Assembly: GCA_907165065.1 (NCBI GenBank)
Contig: OU015543.1
Span: forward strand, 12,196,096 to 12,260,095
Direction: 5' to 3'
Source: Caprimulgus europaeus
Taxonomy: Eukaryota > Chordata > Aves > Caprimulgiformes > Caprimulgidae
DNA length: 64,000 bases
Under the pieces are notes generated by a model, which saw only the letters and a list, made by a program, of their open reading frames with translations, had not been told where the DNA came from and ran no database searches. Below are positions 46,023 to 58,199 of the stretch, in pieces. The translations under genes and the position numbers were made by a program. The stretch's first letter is position 1, and every line of letters begins with the position of its first letter.

Positions 46023-49000
46023 AGGTTTTTCCTCATTTTCACCAAGAGTGTTTTTCTTGACTCAAAAGCCCAAAGCAGCAAGCAAACCACACGAGCTTGT
46101 TTGGGTGATTTTCTGTGGGATTAGCACAGTCACGACATCTCCAAATGGGATGATGAGGAGAGAGGGAGCAGGAAAGTCCCCGTCCCTTCAGGTGTTTCTT
46201 TCAGCAACAGGACCGGGTCCATGAGCCCACCGGCCACCACGTCCCGGCCAAAGCTGTGCTGAACCAAATCCTCCCTGCATCCAGCTCTGGGCTTCTCCAC
46301 AGAGGAGGAGGAGGAAGGAAACACAGCCTTGATCTCAGGTAGGAAAAGAATAAATATTGAATAACACCTGGAGCCAAAGAGCCACCTCGAGCTCGCCGAG
46401 GCCACGCTGCGGCTTTGCCACGCAGATTTCAGCCTGCTCTGCTTTAGCTGCCAAGGTCTCTGCTGTGCTACCCCAGCCCAAGGCTCCTCTGCTTCTGCAT
46501 GGACCAAGGCTCAGGCTGTTCCTGCCCCAGGGTCCAGAGCCCCCAGGCTGGGAGAAGAACAAGTTCCCATCCCAAACAGCAACACAGCAGCTCCCAGCAC
46601 AGACCAGCGCTGCCAAAGTCCCGCTGCTGTGTGTCACCAGGACACTTTGCACCAGGAAAATAAACCTTTCAAACAGCAGAGTGTTTGGTTTGGTTTTTTT
46701 CCTTGCTTGCTGCTTAGCAGAGAAGGAAAAGGGACAACTATCAAAAAAAACCATAGAAAACCAGAATTTGGGACTCCTGGGGATCTCCAACCCAGCCCAG
46801 CTCAGGGCAGACTTGGATGTCACCCAGTTTGGAGAACAAAGCCAAGCAAGGCTCTGGTTTCACAAGCTGATACTAAAGAACACAATATTACTGTGCATTT
46901 TATCACCTTATCTCTCCCTCTCCTCTGCTGCACGGTGTGCTGGGCTGGGTTAATTAAAAAGTCATCAGCTCAGCACAACACCCCCAGCAGCAGCCTCGGC
47001 GCTGGCTTCTCTCCCTGCAGCCGTTCAGCTCCGCGGGAGCTGAGCCGTGACCAGCTCTGGGGACTGGTCCCATCACACCCCAGGAGGAAGCAAGTCAGCA
47101 AGACAAGTATGGATGGGCTTAAAAAGAAAAAAAATCATCATAGTGGAGATCTGTGTTGGGCTTTGGGAACCAATTTGTACCAGCAAGGGTGGAGAAGTGG
47201 TGGCACCCACTGCCCTGCCATGTGTGGACAAGGCGATGCTCCGAGCTCTCTCCCAGCCCTACCTGTGAGCAGGGGAGCACATCAAAGTGGAGCTTTCAAC
47301 AGAGGAAGGGGTGTGGGATCAGGATCCAGCAGGAATGAGCAAAGCAAGCCTGGAGATGGCAAGGTGAGGGATGCTGTGAGGAAAGGTGACCCCCTGCTCT
47401 CCATCCAGCAGCCCCCACCATGTCCTGTTTGCAGGATGCTCACGGCACGAGCACCAGCCTGCAGAACCAACTACTACACCTTACATCACTTCTCAGGAAG
47501 GAACAAGATGCCTATTGCTGTAGACACCAGCCCCTGAGGGATTGTGTACATCTCAGCTCGCTGTGAGTAAGAAGAAAGCAGGCTGTCATGTCAGGCTTAA
47601 CCAGGGCTGTCAAACTTCAGATTTCAAATGCCACCTCCTTTAAAGAAAAAGAAAAAAACCAGCCACACGCCCCAACATGGAAACACAAGCACCAGGGAAA
47701 GGCTTTGCAGAATTATATTGTCATCTTCTGTTAAGATACCATTTCCCCACGGAAAACAGAGGCCTGACACTGCTCATCCTCCAGATCCCATCACCACCAG
47801 AGTCAGCGAGGAAGCTCCCACTGGCTTCGCTGTACAGGGGCTCCAGGGGCAGAAGATGACAGAGCTCTAAGCCACCCCAGTCTCACCAGCTGAAGAAGTG
47901 AACTGTGGGGCTGCACCACCCAACTTCACTTCCTTAGGAAGGAAAAGAGATTTATTCCCACACCTTTTTATGCAGAGAAATCCCTTGACCCCACTTGGTG
48001 GGGGAGCTGGAGGTCATTGCCCTGCAGCAGCCAGCAGAAGTGACAATGTCCCTGAGACTCCCCTCAGCCCATCTCTGAGCTCAGCTCTGGGTTTAGGGAC
48101 GTGGGTTTGCCCAGGAGCAGCCAAGGTCCAGCTCAAGGGTGGCAGCTCCTGCCCTGTTCTGTGTCAGAGCAGGCACTTACCCCTCTGGCTCAGCAGCATC
48201 CCTCACCAGATCATGCCATGAACTAACAAAAGGGTGAGGATTTCTGCCACCAAGCTTATTTAAGTAACAAAAATCCCACAAAATCTTTGTAATTGTCCAG
48301 CCAGGGACAGGAACCCCAACTCCACCAATGTCACCAAGCAAACTGGTCTCAAAAGTAGGAGTAAAAGAGAAAAAAGCCTCAGTTCTCCTCAGATCAATAA
48401 ACACGAAGCCATTTGGGCAGAGGGTACAATTTTCTGCTCAAAGCCTTCTCCTCAGTCCAGCCAAGACAGGGAGCAGGGACCCACAGCACACTCCTCCTGC
48501 CAGACTGGACTTGGACATTTTCACAAAGAGCCAAGATGCAACAGCACCATAAATCCACCAACCCCTGGGAAAACAAGCTGTGATTGATGGCAGGAGGAGG
48601 AAGCACGCAGCAAGCTGCATATCTAAAGCATCCTTGGGTTGTGGGAACCCAAACCCTCCCCTGGGACCCATCAGTGTAACCAGAGATAAAACCCAGGCTC
48701 AAAACCCGCCTGCCTCGTGCCACAGAAGATGACTGAATCCAAGTCTGTGTCCCCAGGCTGAATGGGAATCCTCAGAGCACACCAGGCAGCAGGAGCTCTC
48801 ACCACACTGCGCCCCAACAGCCCTCCCAGGCCTTTGATGGGTCTCCATCGCTGATCCATGGGCACCAGCATCTTCTTCCAGGCAGGGATTCAGTGTGGGT
48901 GCCCTTCCAAATGCTGGGGTGCAGACACTGCTCCCCACCAGGACTGTGGAGCCAGCACCACCCCAGCTCAACCCACGCAGCCTCAGAGCCACACAGGAGA

Positions 49001-49149
49001 TTTTATTGTGCCAATACAGAATAAAGAGGACGATGATCTTCATCCCCAACTGCAGCTGGTCCTGCTGGAGCCCAGGGCGAGGGGAGAACCCCCTGTTCAA
49101 GTCTGGCATCACACCACTGAGTTAAAATTAAAGCCCTCATCTCATCCAC

Positions 49150-49370
49150 AGAATCATTTGGATGGAAAAGACCTTTGAGATCATCGAGTCCAACTGTACC
49201 TGTCCACTACTGAACCATCTCTCTGAGCACCTCAGCTACCCAGCTTTTAAATCCCACCAGAGATGGGGAATCAACCACCTCCCCAGGCAGTCAGTTCCAC
49301 TGCTGAGAACCTTTTCAGTGAATAATTTTTTCCTGCTATCCAACCTGAATCTCATCACTCCTGAACATCT
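49150..49370 (-). mobile_element. CR1 LINE fragment
   Basis: A minus-strand CR1 3' end (GACCTTTGAGATCATCG, GTCCACTACTGAACC, TAAATCCCACCAGAG). It is diverged and of the same type as the copy at 45897. Confidence 0.9.
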
Positions 49371-51382
49371 CATCACATTCCTGAGTGATCACCAAGTTCA
49401 GAACAGCAGCTCCAAGGGAAACAGCCACATCAATGGCACATGGATCACAAAACCCAAGCTGCTTATGAGCAAAGAAGATCCCCTTGGCAGGATGGGAAAG
49501 AGAAGTTGAAAGTGAGAGAGAGACTGGCAGGACACTTTCCCTGCCAAACTTTTTAGGTTGACTTCATTAAGGTTCCAACAATAAGAAGCGGCCTCAGTAG
49601 ACCCGTGGAAATTACTGATGCTGTTTTCAGCAGCACTTAAAGGGAATATTCAATACCAGCTGTGCCTGGTGCCTCTTAAAGAGCTTGTCTTTACGATTTT
49701 CTGCTTCACCTGGGACAAAAGAAGAAAGCAAACTGTGCCCCAGTAAGAGGAACAGCCACGTGAGGCTGGAGGGAAGGAGAACTGCAGGAGTTTCTCGTGT
49801 CCGAGAGCACGGCACCTCCAGGATAACACCGAGATAAAACATCTTAAACAAGGTCTTATTTGGGAATATCAAGATTGAAGAGAAAAGCCAGAATTCCACA
49901 TCAGATGCCCAAGCAAGCAAAGCCTTGTCTCCATGGAAACACCTCACCTCAGAGGCTTTTGCATACAAAACCCTCTGTTATCCATCATTTCCAGAAAGGG
50001 AACTGAGGTAGAGAGAAGCCAAACGAGACACCCGAGCAGAGGGACTGTGCTGGAAGAAGCTGAGCTCCACCACACCACAGTGACCAGCCACATGGGTCCC
50101 TTTCACCCAGGATGACACTTGTGCCATCAGATGTGGTCAGCTTGAGGGGATCTTGCTTTGAAGTCAGGATGCTCCTTTCTGGATCCCAAACTATCACTCT
50201 GCATCCCAGACCATCCTCCTCGAGGTCACCTGGACATCCCTGTCCCATGTCCTCCTCCTGGCTCAGCAGCAGTAGAGAAGTTTTTAATTAACTCTGGGTT
50301 TATTGTGCTTTGCAAGCTCCCAGAAGATGACAAGAAGGCAAATGGTTACCAACAGGAGAGAGAACCATCCATTCTACCCTGCTTCATCAGCAGTCCTGGG
50401 CTTGGAGAGCACCATGCACACTCCCTGGAAGCCAGATGACTACCATGGACCCTGAGCTAAGCACCAAACCAGCAAGGTTAGAAGCAATAACCTGCCTCTG
50501 AAAGCAGGGGAAGAGGTTTGCTGGCTCTGACAGAACTCAAGGGAAGTTGAATGAAACCCAGCAGCCCAGAGTCCAGAGCAGAGATAAAGAGGAGCTGAAG
50601 TTCTGCCTTTCTCTGCCCCAGCACTCAGGGAAGCAGCCCAGATATCTCTGCAGGAGATGGACATCAAAGGCACGGTGTCTTACACAGAAATCCCTTCCAC
50701 AACAGGAGCCATCCGTGATCCCAGCAATGTCCCTGTCTGAAGAAACACTTCTTACAGGGAGGAAGGGAGAGAAAAGAGTACAAATAGATATTCTGCTTTT
50801 CTTCCCCCCCCACACGAAGCCAATCTGCCAAACACAGGGACCCTGTGCTGCTCCGGAGGGTCCCCCAACCATCCTGTGTCTGCAGCACAAACCTGGGTGA
50901 GGAGGGAACAGCCCCTCATCCCAGCCAGCCAGGAGGACTGCACAGCCTGCCTGTGATCCCTCTCCATCACTCCCACCTTGGACACAGCCAGCCTCAGGTT
51001 TGCAGCCTGCTTAGCTCCAGCATCATGTCCCACCTCCCATCCCAGCTCCCACCCACGTGAAGGCAGCCACGAGTCAGCCATGGCCCCTCCTGAACAGTCA
51101 GGTCAGGAGGTTTCAGCTCCAGCTTCTCCATGGACTCATTGCAAACCACCAAGCACACACATCACCAGTGTGCAGAGGGAGGAAAACTCTTCTCACGTTA
51201 TTAAACCCTTCTGGGTAAGGGTGAGATAGAGACACAGCCCGTCACGCTGCTGGTGGAGCAGTCACCACGCTGCCCAGCTGGGAAATGAACTCTGCTAAGA
51301 ACTCAGGAGGATTCTGCTGTCTGGGGGGCAACATCCAGCAAATCTCTCCTCAGCCCCAGGCACTGCACAGGGGAAGCATCAA

Positions 51383-51615
51383 TCACAGAATCACAGTGGT
51401 TGGAAAGGACCTTTAAGATCATCAAGTCCAACCATAAACCCAACACTGACAATTCCACCTCTAACCCACGTCCCTCAGCACCTTACCTACCCATCTGCTA
51501 AATCCCACCAGGGAAGGTGACTCCACCACCTCCCTGGGCAGCCTGTGCCAGTGCTTGACCACCCTTCTGGTGGAGAAGTTTTTCCTCAGATCCAACCATC
51601 AAGGTGTGAGGTTGA
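51383..51615 (-). mobile_element. CR1 LINE fragment
   Basis: A minus-strand CR1 3' end starting ATCACAGAATCACAG, with GACCTTTAAGATCATC, ACCTCCCTGGGCAGCC and TTTTTCCTCAGATCCAACC. Confidence 0.93.
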
Positions 51616-52633
51616 GCACAGCCCTGGCAGGGGGACATGCCAGACAAGGCAGAGAGCTATGGGCACATCTAGAAGATAAAAGTTCCAACCTCTGGTGCTT
51701 TTGCCACATCACTGTCACCCAAACACTCAACCACCGAGCAAGGACCTGCTCCCAGCAAGCCCAGCAGCCCTAAAAGCAACCATGGCACAATCACCTGTGG
51801 ATCTCTGGCATCTTCCTCCCAAAGAGCAGGTCCTGGCCCTGCAGTGGCAGAGCTCCCTGGTGACACAAGGAGCTCACCCCAACCAGGACCAGCTTTGGTA
51901 GCTCAGGCCCATAAACCTGACTTAGAAACCTTCACAAATTGCAGCTCGTGGGTGGTTTATGTGGCAGCACCTTCTGCCAGTGGGATCTGTCACCATGGGC
52001 TCCCTCCAGACACTGCAGCAACTCCTGGAAACAATTCCCCTTTCCTGCTCTGAGTGCAGCAAACTGAAAGGAGCCAGGAGAAAAGCAAATGTTTGTAGAA
52101 CTTCTGCTTCCACCAGCCCAGCCACACCTCTGCCACGCAGGGATGACTCAGTGCTCCTGCTAGGACAATGTGGTGGCCACAGCAAGGACAACATCATGCT
52201 GTGCCAGAGCAGCAGCACCTGAGCCAGCCCTGGGCCAGGGCCAACACCCCACTGGTCCCTCCACACTGTGGGATGGTTGTGCCAGCAAGAGACACAGCAG
52301 TGTCACAGCGAGGGGACAGCCCAGCCCACGCTGTCACCAACATCATCTCCCTGACACCACAGAAGTGGCTCCAACTTGGCTTGCAGGGACCAGGGTGTGG
52401 TGTCTTCCAGAGAAAAACAGCTCAGAAATGAACCCAGCTCTGCAGCATCTCATGTCACCCAGCACAGCAGGCTCTTGCTCAGGGCAGCTGGGTTTGTGTC
52501 AGGCTTTGGGAACAGCAGAAGACCTGTGACCTCCAGAGCTGTAAACACCTTGATCAGTGGCATTGGGACTTTTCGGGGTGCACAGGGAGGAAGGAGCCCC
52601 ACTCCACACACAGCCTCAGTGTCACTGCACCAT

Positions 52634-52697
52634 GCAGGACACATCACCCACACTGCAGGACACACCACCCACACTGCAGGACACACCACCTACACTG
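52634..52697. repeat. 21-bp tandem repeat, 3 copies
   Basis: Three 21-bp units with core CAGGACACACCACCCACACTG. Confidence 0.93.
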
Positions 52698-53207
52698 CTA
52701 GGCTCGTGGTTCACCCCAAAACCTAGCAGCACCACCCACACTCCAGGTGCCATCTACTCAACCAGGACACAGGGAGCTGGCAGAGCCCTGCGCCCCAGCA
52801 CACCCACCCAGAGCACACCCCCAGGCTCTCAGCCACACTCCCTTTGAAGGAAAACAAATGTGATTTAAGGAGTCTGACCAAGCCTCTCCCCCTGCTGCCC
52901 ATCACCCCAGCAGCTGGGCAGCAACAAGTCAACGTTCATGAGCCCCAACACAATTCCAAGCCACACAGTTTCACATTGTCCTCCAAGAAAGATGCAGTGG
53001 GCCCAAGTTTGGTGACATCCATGATGTGTAGCTGCAGTGTCTTTACTCCCCCTTCTCCCCAGGGTTTAAGGCACTCAGGCTCTGCAGGAGAGCCAGGAGC
53101 AGGAAGCAAGCTACACAACTTAGCCTCCAGGACAAGGGTTCTCCTGCTCACCTTCATCACACCAGCGCTCCAGGAAGAACGATGCAGAAACCCAAGGAGG
53201 TGAGAAG

Positions 53208-53440
53208 AGCCACAGAGATCCAATCCCCATCCTCATCTGCCAAACCATCTTCTTCCTCATCCCCTCTCCTCATACACTGTTACTGGGATTTAATTCCCAC
53301 ATCATCTCTTTCAGGAGAGGCTTTTTCCAGCCTCCCAAAGATTTATGAGGCTGATCATGATTCTTGCTCATGCTCCATGACCTGGTGTCTTCAGATCCAC
53401 CTTGGGAAGTGGATGGCTGAGTGCAAACGAGAACCAAATC
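53208..53440 (+). repeat. Unidentified 230-bp repeat, copy A
   Basis: A 230-bp segment starting around CACAGAGATCCAATC and ending near GAGTGCAAACGAGAACC recurs at 61664-61896 in the same orientation, with roughly 8-10 differences. It is not CR1 and has no LTR-like ends. This copy lies inside an SLC39A11 intron about 250 bp from coding exon 2. It could be an interspersed repeat family I do not recognise or a local duplication. Confidence 0.85.
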
Positions 53441-53695
53441 CACCATGGGCAGCTCAACACCCTCTTGACTCCCCTTTGTGCCACCTCCACCCTCATCCAA
53501 GAGGCACCAAGACATGACAAGACACGACCAGCACCGCACCGTGCTCTTCCTGCCCCACCTGCACCCTCAGGCAATTAACCAAGAATCATTAACACCAGTG
53601 GGCAACCAAAGGAAGCGTCCCAGGGCTCCAGAGGTGTCAGCAGGAGGACACAGGCAGAGCCAAGGAGGAGAAGGAAGCTTAGAAGAAGTACTCAC

Positions 53696-53734
53696 CCCTG
53701 CAGCGAAGCCTAAGCTGCCATCGAGGATCCGCCT
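53696..53734 (-). CDS. SLC39A11: SLC39A11 (ZIP11) coding exon 2 (39-bp microexon)
   Basis: This 39-bp exon encodes residues 37-49, RRILDGSLGFAAG, the start of transmembrane helix 2. It is bounded by acceptor TTTTTCACAG and donor GGG with GTGAGT, both in phase 0. The residues match the corresponding human ZIP11 segment at essentially every position. It is too short for an ORF search to separate from its intron. A tandem array of about 20-bp units begins roughly 15 bp upstream of the acceptor (53751-53875), so the usual branch-point zone is built from minisatellite. Confidence 0.95.
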
Positions 53735-54929
53735 CTGTGAAAAACAAACACAAAACTCATCATTTACCCCCAAAACTCATCATTTACCCCCCAAAACTCA
53801 TCATTTACCCCCCAAAACTCATCATTTACCCCCCAAAACTCATCATTTACCCCCCAAAACTCATCATTTACCCCCAGCAGAAGCAAGGGATGGCAACCAC
53901 ACCACAACCCACGCCAAGGGGGGAAGCCCTCTGCACCCCTGCCACGCTGAGATCACTTCCTTCTCCCCATCTCTGCAGCCCAAGGGATTTCTGTGCTTTG
54001 AGGCAAAAAACCTCGCTCCTCAGGCAGAGAAACCCATCACCCTGGGGTGCTGGCACCCCAACATCACCCAGAGCTTCCAGCACATGCTGGCACCCTCCAC
54101 ACACCGACACTGGGCTCAGCCCATCCAGTGCCCAAACCAAACCACTCTGAGGGTGACAAAAGGTAAAACAAAACCTCTCCTGCCCATCTGTGCCCGCTGC
54201 CCTGGGCGTCCCCACCCTCTCCTTGAAGGTTTTATTTCCTCTAACAACCAGACAGAGCCAGGAGCCTGCCCAGACCCCAGCACGGACCCTGCTCCCTCCC
54301 CTCCCAGCACAGTGGGGGTTTTTTTTTGTCCCCTCTTTAACACATCAACCCCCTCCAGGAAGAAAACCAACGTGCTGCTGCAAAGGGAACCTCACTTTGC
54401 AACCAGCTCCTGAATAAATCATCACAAGAGAGAGGCATCAATAATAAAAATCATCTGGGCCATTTCCAACACAACAACAACAAGAAGCAGCGAGGTCTCA
54501 CGTTGGATTCCGAGATGATTTAACCAGCAGCATGTTCTGACCTCAATCCCACACTTGGAGATGTGGCAGCCAAAAAAAACAACCAGGTGAGAGGAGGAGA
54601 AGCTGCTGGTTCTCTATAATTTATTAATTTATAGGGAAATATATCTGGGTTCCAATACCCAGAGCCCTGCCTGGGGCTCTGCCCTGTCCCCCCAGTGCCC
54701 TGTCCCCATACCACAGCCCAGGGACAGCACTTTGATTTCCTGTGCTGACACACAGGAGAGGAATGAGATGGATTTTTGTTCCCCTCCTCCTGCCCCAGCA
54801 TCTCCCAAGATCAACATCAAGTCACCCTCAAGCTTGGGCTCAGGGAGCTAAACACACCCCTGAGCCCAGAGAGAGGACAGACGGTGTCCTCTGTCCCCAG
54901 GAGGTGCCCAGGGGGACGCCAGCACCCAC
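53735..54929 (-). other. SLC39A11 intron between coding exons 1 and 2 (1.2 kb)
   Basis: Donor GTGGGT follows CE1 and acceptor TTTTTCACAG precedes CE2. The exon 2 end is occupied by a 20-bp tandem array (53751-53875). The rest is unremarkable single-copy-looking DNA with an AT-rich patch near 54.41-54.65 kb. Confidence 0.8.
53751..53875. repeat. 20-21-bp minisatellite, 6 copies, at the exon 2 acceptor
   Basis: Six units with core AAAACTCATCATTTACCCCC, varying only in the length of the C-run. On the gene strand each unit is a G-run followed by TAAATGATGAGTTTT. The array ends about 15 nt before the exon 2 acceptor dinucleotide. Confidence 0.97.
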
Positions 54930-55037
54930 CTGCCCGCTGGCGAACACGAACACCAGCGCCGAGCCGGCCGCCGTCAGCGCCCAGGTGAGGAGGGTCCCCA
55001 GCACCGCCTGCAGCACCGGCCCGCGCCCCGGGACCAT
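54930..55037 (-). CDS. SLC39A11: SLC39A11 (ZIP11) coding exon 1, start codon
   Basis: This exon holds the initiator ATG (55037-55035) and residues 1-36 of ZIP11, a ZIP-family (GufA subfamily) metal transporter that moves zinc, and possibly copper, toward the cytosol. The protein starts MVPGRGPVLQAVLG and runs through the first membrane helix (about residues 10-33) to ASGQ, the same length and pattern as the first 36 residues of human ZIP11 recalled from memory. The exon ends CAG with donor GTGGGT. An acceptor, CCCCAG then GCCAGCATGG, places its 5' end at 55043, leaving six UTR bases and a G at +4. In-frame ATGs further upstream are intronic if that acceptor is used. The phase is 0, joining to the exon at 53696-53734. 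Confidence 0.95.
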
Positions 55038-55043
55038 GCTGGC

Positions 55044-56306
55044 CTGGGGGGACCCGGGGTCAGGAGAACCTTTGGGTGCTGAAACACAGAGAATCACCCC
55101 AAAATTGCTCCCTGGTGCATGGAGGAGCACCCCAAAGCTGTGAGTGAGCTTCAGCATCCTCCCCACGGCACCTTGTCCCCTCTAAGCCAGGCTTTGCGCT
55201 TCCAGCCCAGCTCAGAGGGGCAGCAGGGGAGGGACAGGAGGGCAGAGAGAGAAATAGATGAAAATACACAGAAATTGGTGGATTTGGAGGGAAATAGATC
55301 ATAATGCATGAGTGTGCTTCAATATAGATACAGAAATATACAGAAATATGCAAATATTTATAGGGAATATATCAAAATACACCTATGTGCCTCAATATAG
55401 ACATATGAATAAATAAAAATGTGAATATATTTATAATATATTTATATTATATAGGGAATATAATATATTTATAATATATAGGGAAATATATCAAAATACA
55501 TCTATGTGCTTAAATATATATATATATATACACAAAAACCACATATCTGTTTATACATTTATATGGAACTATATCAAACTACACCTATGTGCATAAATAG
55601 AGACATGTAGGTATATAAAAATACAGATATTTATACTTTTCTATGGAAATTTATCAACATACACCTATGTGCATCAATAGAGATGTATAAATATATAAGA
55701 ATGCACATAAATTTATCCACTTACAGGGAAATAGATCAAAATATATATATGTGCATAAATATAGATACATAAATATGTTAAAATATGCCTATATTTAGAG
55801 GGAAATAGATCAAAATACATGTATGCACATTAATATAGATAGATGAATATATAAAATATGCATGTATTTATATATTTATGTGGAAATATATCACATTACA
55901 CACATGTGCATAAATATAGACACATAGATATATCAAAATACACAAATATTTATGTGTTTATATCTAAATATATCAAAACACAAACAGATTTTGATATAAA
56001 TATACAAGAAATACACACACTGTCCCCTTCTTCCCCCTTTAAAGCCTCCTCCAGGCCCCGGCCTTGCCCCAGGGCCGCTCCCAAGCCCCGTGGGGCGGGT
56101 ATCTGGGTCAGACCCCCCTCGGTTGCCCGGGCTGGAGCCCCCCCGGAGCTGCCCGGTCCCGCTGAGCGGGATCCCCCCGTGCAGCCCGCGCCCCTGGGTC
56201 CCCCCCAGACCCCACCGCGGGCTCTGCAGCCGCCCAGCCAGGCCCGGTACCCCCGCAGCCCCCGGTCCCCGCTCACCCCGCGGTGCCCCCGCAGTCCCCG
56301 CTCACC
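55044..56306 (-). other. SLC39A11 5' intron, mostly AT-rich array (1.3 kb)
   Basis: This intron links the CpG-island UTR exon to the start-codon exon. About 750 bp of it is a degenerate AT-rich tandem array (55255-56010). The part from 56.01 to 56.30 kb is GC-rich promoter-proximal sequence. Confidence 0.6.
55255..56010. repeat. AT-rich degenerate tandem array in the 5' intron
   Basis: About nine degenerate units of roughly 75-90 bp share, in order, GGAAATATATCAAAATACA, CTATGTGCATAAATATAGA and AAATATATAAAA. There are local TA dinucleotide expansions (near 55515) and one internal sub-duplication (TTATAATATATTTATA, near 55430). It lies directly next to the CpG-island promoter of SLC39A11. Confidence 0.9.
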
Positions 56307-56400
56307 GCCCGGCGGTCCCGCCGCCACTTCCGGGAACCGGCACACGTGTCGCCAGCATCGCTCCGCCCACCATCCCTGTATCCACCAATAGGAGCGCAGC
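56307..56400 (-). promoter_or_regulatory. SLC39A11: SLC39A11 promoter and probable 5'UTR exon (CpG island)
   Basis: The stretch 56.06-56.55 kb is GC- and CpG-rich, unlike the AT-rich DNA on its left. Reading toward the gene (minus strand) there is an inverted CCAAT box (CCAAT on plus at 56385-56389), a GC box near 56363, a CACGTG E-box at 56343-56348, an ETS/GABPA-type site CCGGAAGT at 56326-56333, and a strong donor GGGCG with GTGAGC after 56306. The simplest model is a noncoding first exon starting around 56.33-56.40 kb and spliced to 55043. The transcription start is inferred, so the outer boundary is approximate. A second GTGAGC donor lies about 30 bp further downstream. Confidence 0.6.
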
Positions 56401-56589
56401 GGGGGCGGGCCGCCCGCGCGGCTTTGCGTTTCGGGAAGATGAGGAGGAGGGAAAGTGAAGCGGGAGGGCGGTGCGGGCGGGCGCGGGAAGGGGGAGCTGG
56501 CACCGGCACCCCTGGGCACAGCACAGGCAACCCCCCCACTGCAAGGTGACCCTCCCCTTCCCGCCCCGGGCAGAGCTTCCCGCTGGGAT

Positions 56590-56760
56590 ACATAAATAAT
56601 CCAGATCTTTGGATTGGACCCCTTCCTGCCAGCCAGCAGCTCATGAGCACGGCCACGTCATCAGTGTAATGAGCTGTGTCCGTTCAGCGCAATCACTCCT
56701 GCTCATTAACAACCAGAGGCTGTGCCTTAATGAGCAACACATGGCAACCTGCTGGAAACA
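56590..56760. promoter_or_regulatory. Candidate conserved block upstream of SLC39A11 promoter
   Basis: This block contains GGATACATAAATAATCC, CATCAGTGTAATGAGC, CTCATTAACAACC and GCCTTAATGAGC, repeat-free, 200-400 bp outside the CpG-island core. It could serve either divergent gene. Confidence 0.3.
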
Positions 56761-58199
56761 ACCCTCCACCCATCACCGCTGGCTTCTATCCCCAGCACAG
56801 CCTTCAGATGGTGCATTGGGCACCACCATGTCATCTCCCACCCGTTGGCATCCCCTCAAAGCATCACCACGGGGCACATGGCAGCCGAGCCTGCAGCCCT
56901 GGATGGGCTGGGACAGAAGCAGCTCCAGCAGCGATTCGTCCCCAACAGGAGGGAGAGGGGGTTATGCTGATGGCCATGGGGCAGAAGAAGCCTGGGGGCT
57001 TGCTGGTGCCTCCTGCTTGTGCCACACCAGAAGGTGCAGGGGATGGTGGCAGAAGGACACATCCAGCTCTTCTGTGACACAACCCTCCTTTATTGGAGCG
57101 TTTCTCCTCTAACAGCCTCCAAGCAGCCTCCTCTGCCACAGCTGGGAAAGGTCAAGGCCATTTGAAACCTCCCTCATTTAGGATTTAATCAATCTCCCCC
57201 TGTAATTGCTTCATCCTTCATTAGCTCCTGTAACAAAGCAGATGCAGCGTGAGGAACCAGCTGGGAGGGACATGGGGACAGAGCAAATGGAGCTTCCCCC
57301 CTCCTCCTGTCACCCCGTGTTCCCCAGCCAGCTGTGACCGAGGCACTGGCAGGGCTGGGGACAGCTGGTGGGGCTGGCAGTGGGGACACCGCTGACACCG
57401 AGCCTGCCCTGCACGCTGCCATGGACTGGGGATGGCTGGCAGGGATGTCCCTGCCTGGGGACGCGTGGGCATCCCTGGGCAATGGGGACAGATGTGGTGG
57501 CAGCCAGGATCTGTGCAGAAGCATCAAAATCAACTCACACTCCCTTTTCCCTGGTGTCATTGTTGACACCTCCATGTCACCTTCCCCAGGAGAACAGGGC
57601 TGCTCCTGCACCAAGCGCTTCTCCTCTCACCTGCCCGTCCTCAGCCCTGGCAAGGGACAGGGTCCAGCCCAGCCCCTTCCCCATACCCTCCCATGCAGCT
57701 CCTGCGTGGCCCCTGCCTGTGGGCAGCACCAGGAAGGATGAGACCAGCACTCACAACCATACATTACCTTAGAATCCTTAAAATCCATTTTAAAACAATA
57801 AAAAGGGCACAAATTCTTATGCCAGATCTGTCATAACGTGTGTGAGATGCTCAAAGGGCAGCACCACAGTCCTGGTTCCAGGGACCCCTGGGGCCACCAG
57901 CCAGCAGGACCCAAATCTCTTCGTTTTATTGCAATAAAGCTCCTCAGTGATGCTCAGGGCAGCTGGGACAGGCGGGAGGAGCAGAGGGACACATCCCAAC
58001 AGGACAATGACCCTGGGTGACACAGGCTGAGGCAGGTTTGGAGATGCCCCAGGGCATCCACTCCCACTCTGTGTCCCCTCTGTGCAGCCTGGGCTCAGGG
58101 CCGGGCTCTTTCCCAATACAAACCCATCCGTGTCAGGCCAGGGCAGTGGATGGAGCCAGCCTGGACCTGCACCAAGACAGCACCAAGGGACCGAGGACA

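Larger units (their letters stand above)
45342..53695 (-). other. SLC39A11 intron between coding exons 2 and 3 (8.4 kb)
   Basis: This intron carries a large GC-rich minisatellite next to the exon 3 acceptor, three minus-strand CR1 fragments (45897, 49150 and 51383), a 21-bp triplet array (52634), and one copy of an unidentified 230-bp repeat (53208). The stretches at 46.1-49.1, 49.4-51.3 and 51.7-52.6 kb show nothing further that I can identify. Confidence 0.8.

Noticed and set aside
45009..46023. Long overlapping ORFs (160-215 codons) in several frames on both strands around 45.0-46.0 kb
   Set aside because: Apart from the 159-bp SLC39A11 exon they are translations of a GC-rich minisatellite. 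Being open in many frames reflects the lack of stop codons in the unit, not coding.
53751..53875. CRISPR-like regular repeats
   Set aside because: The units are directly adjacent with no spacers, and the context is a vertebrate intron, so this is a minisatellite.
53478..54413. 311-codon plus-strand ORF
   Set aside because: It passes through the antisense of SLC39A11 exon 2 and its adjacent minisatellite. The repeated peptide is an array translation.
55038..55166. Longer N-terminus for SLC39A11 starting at an upstream in-frame ATG
   Set aside because: A good acceptor at 55044 separates this stretch from the coding exon, and the 36-residue first exon from ATG 55037 equals the expected ZIP11 length.
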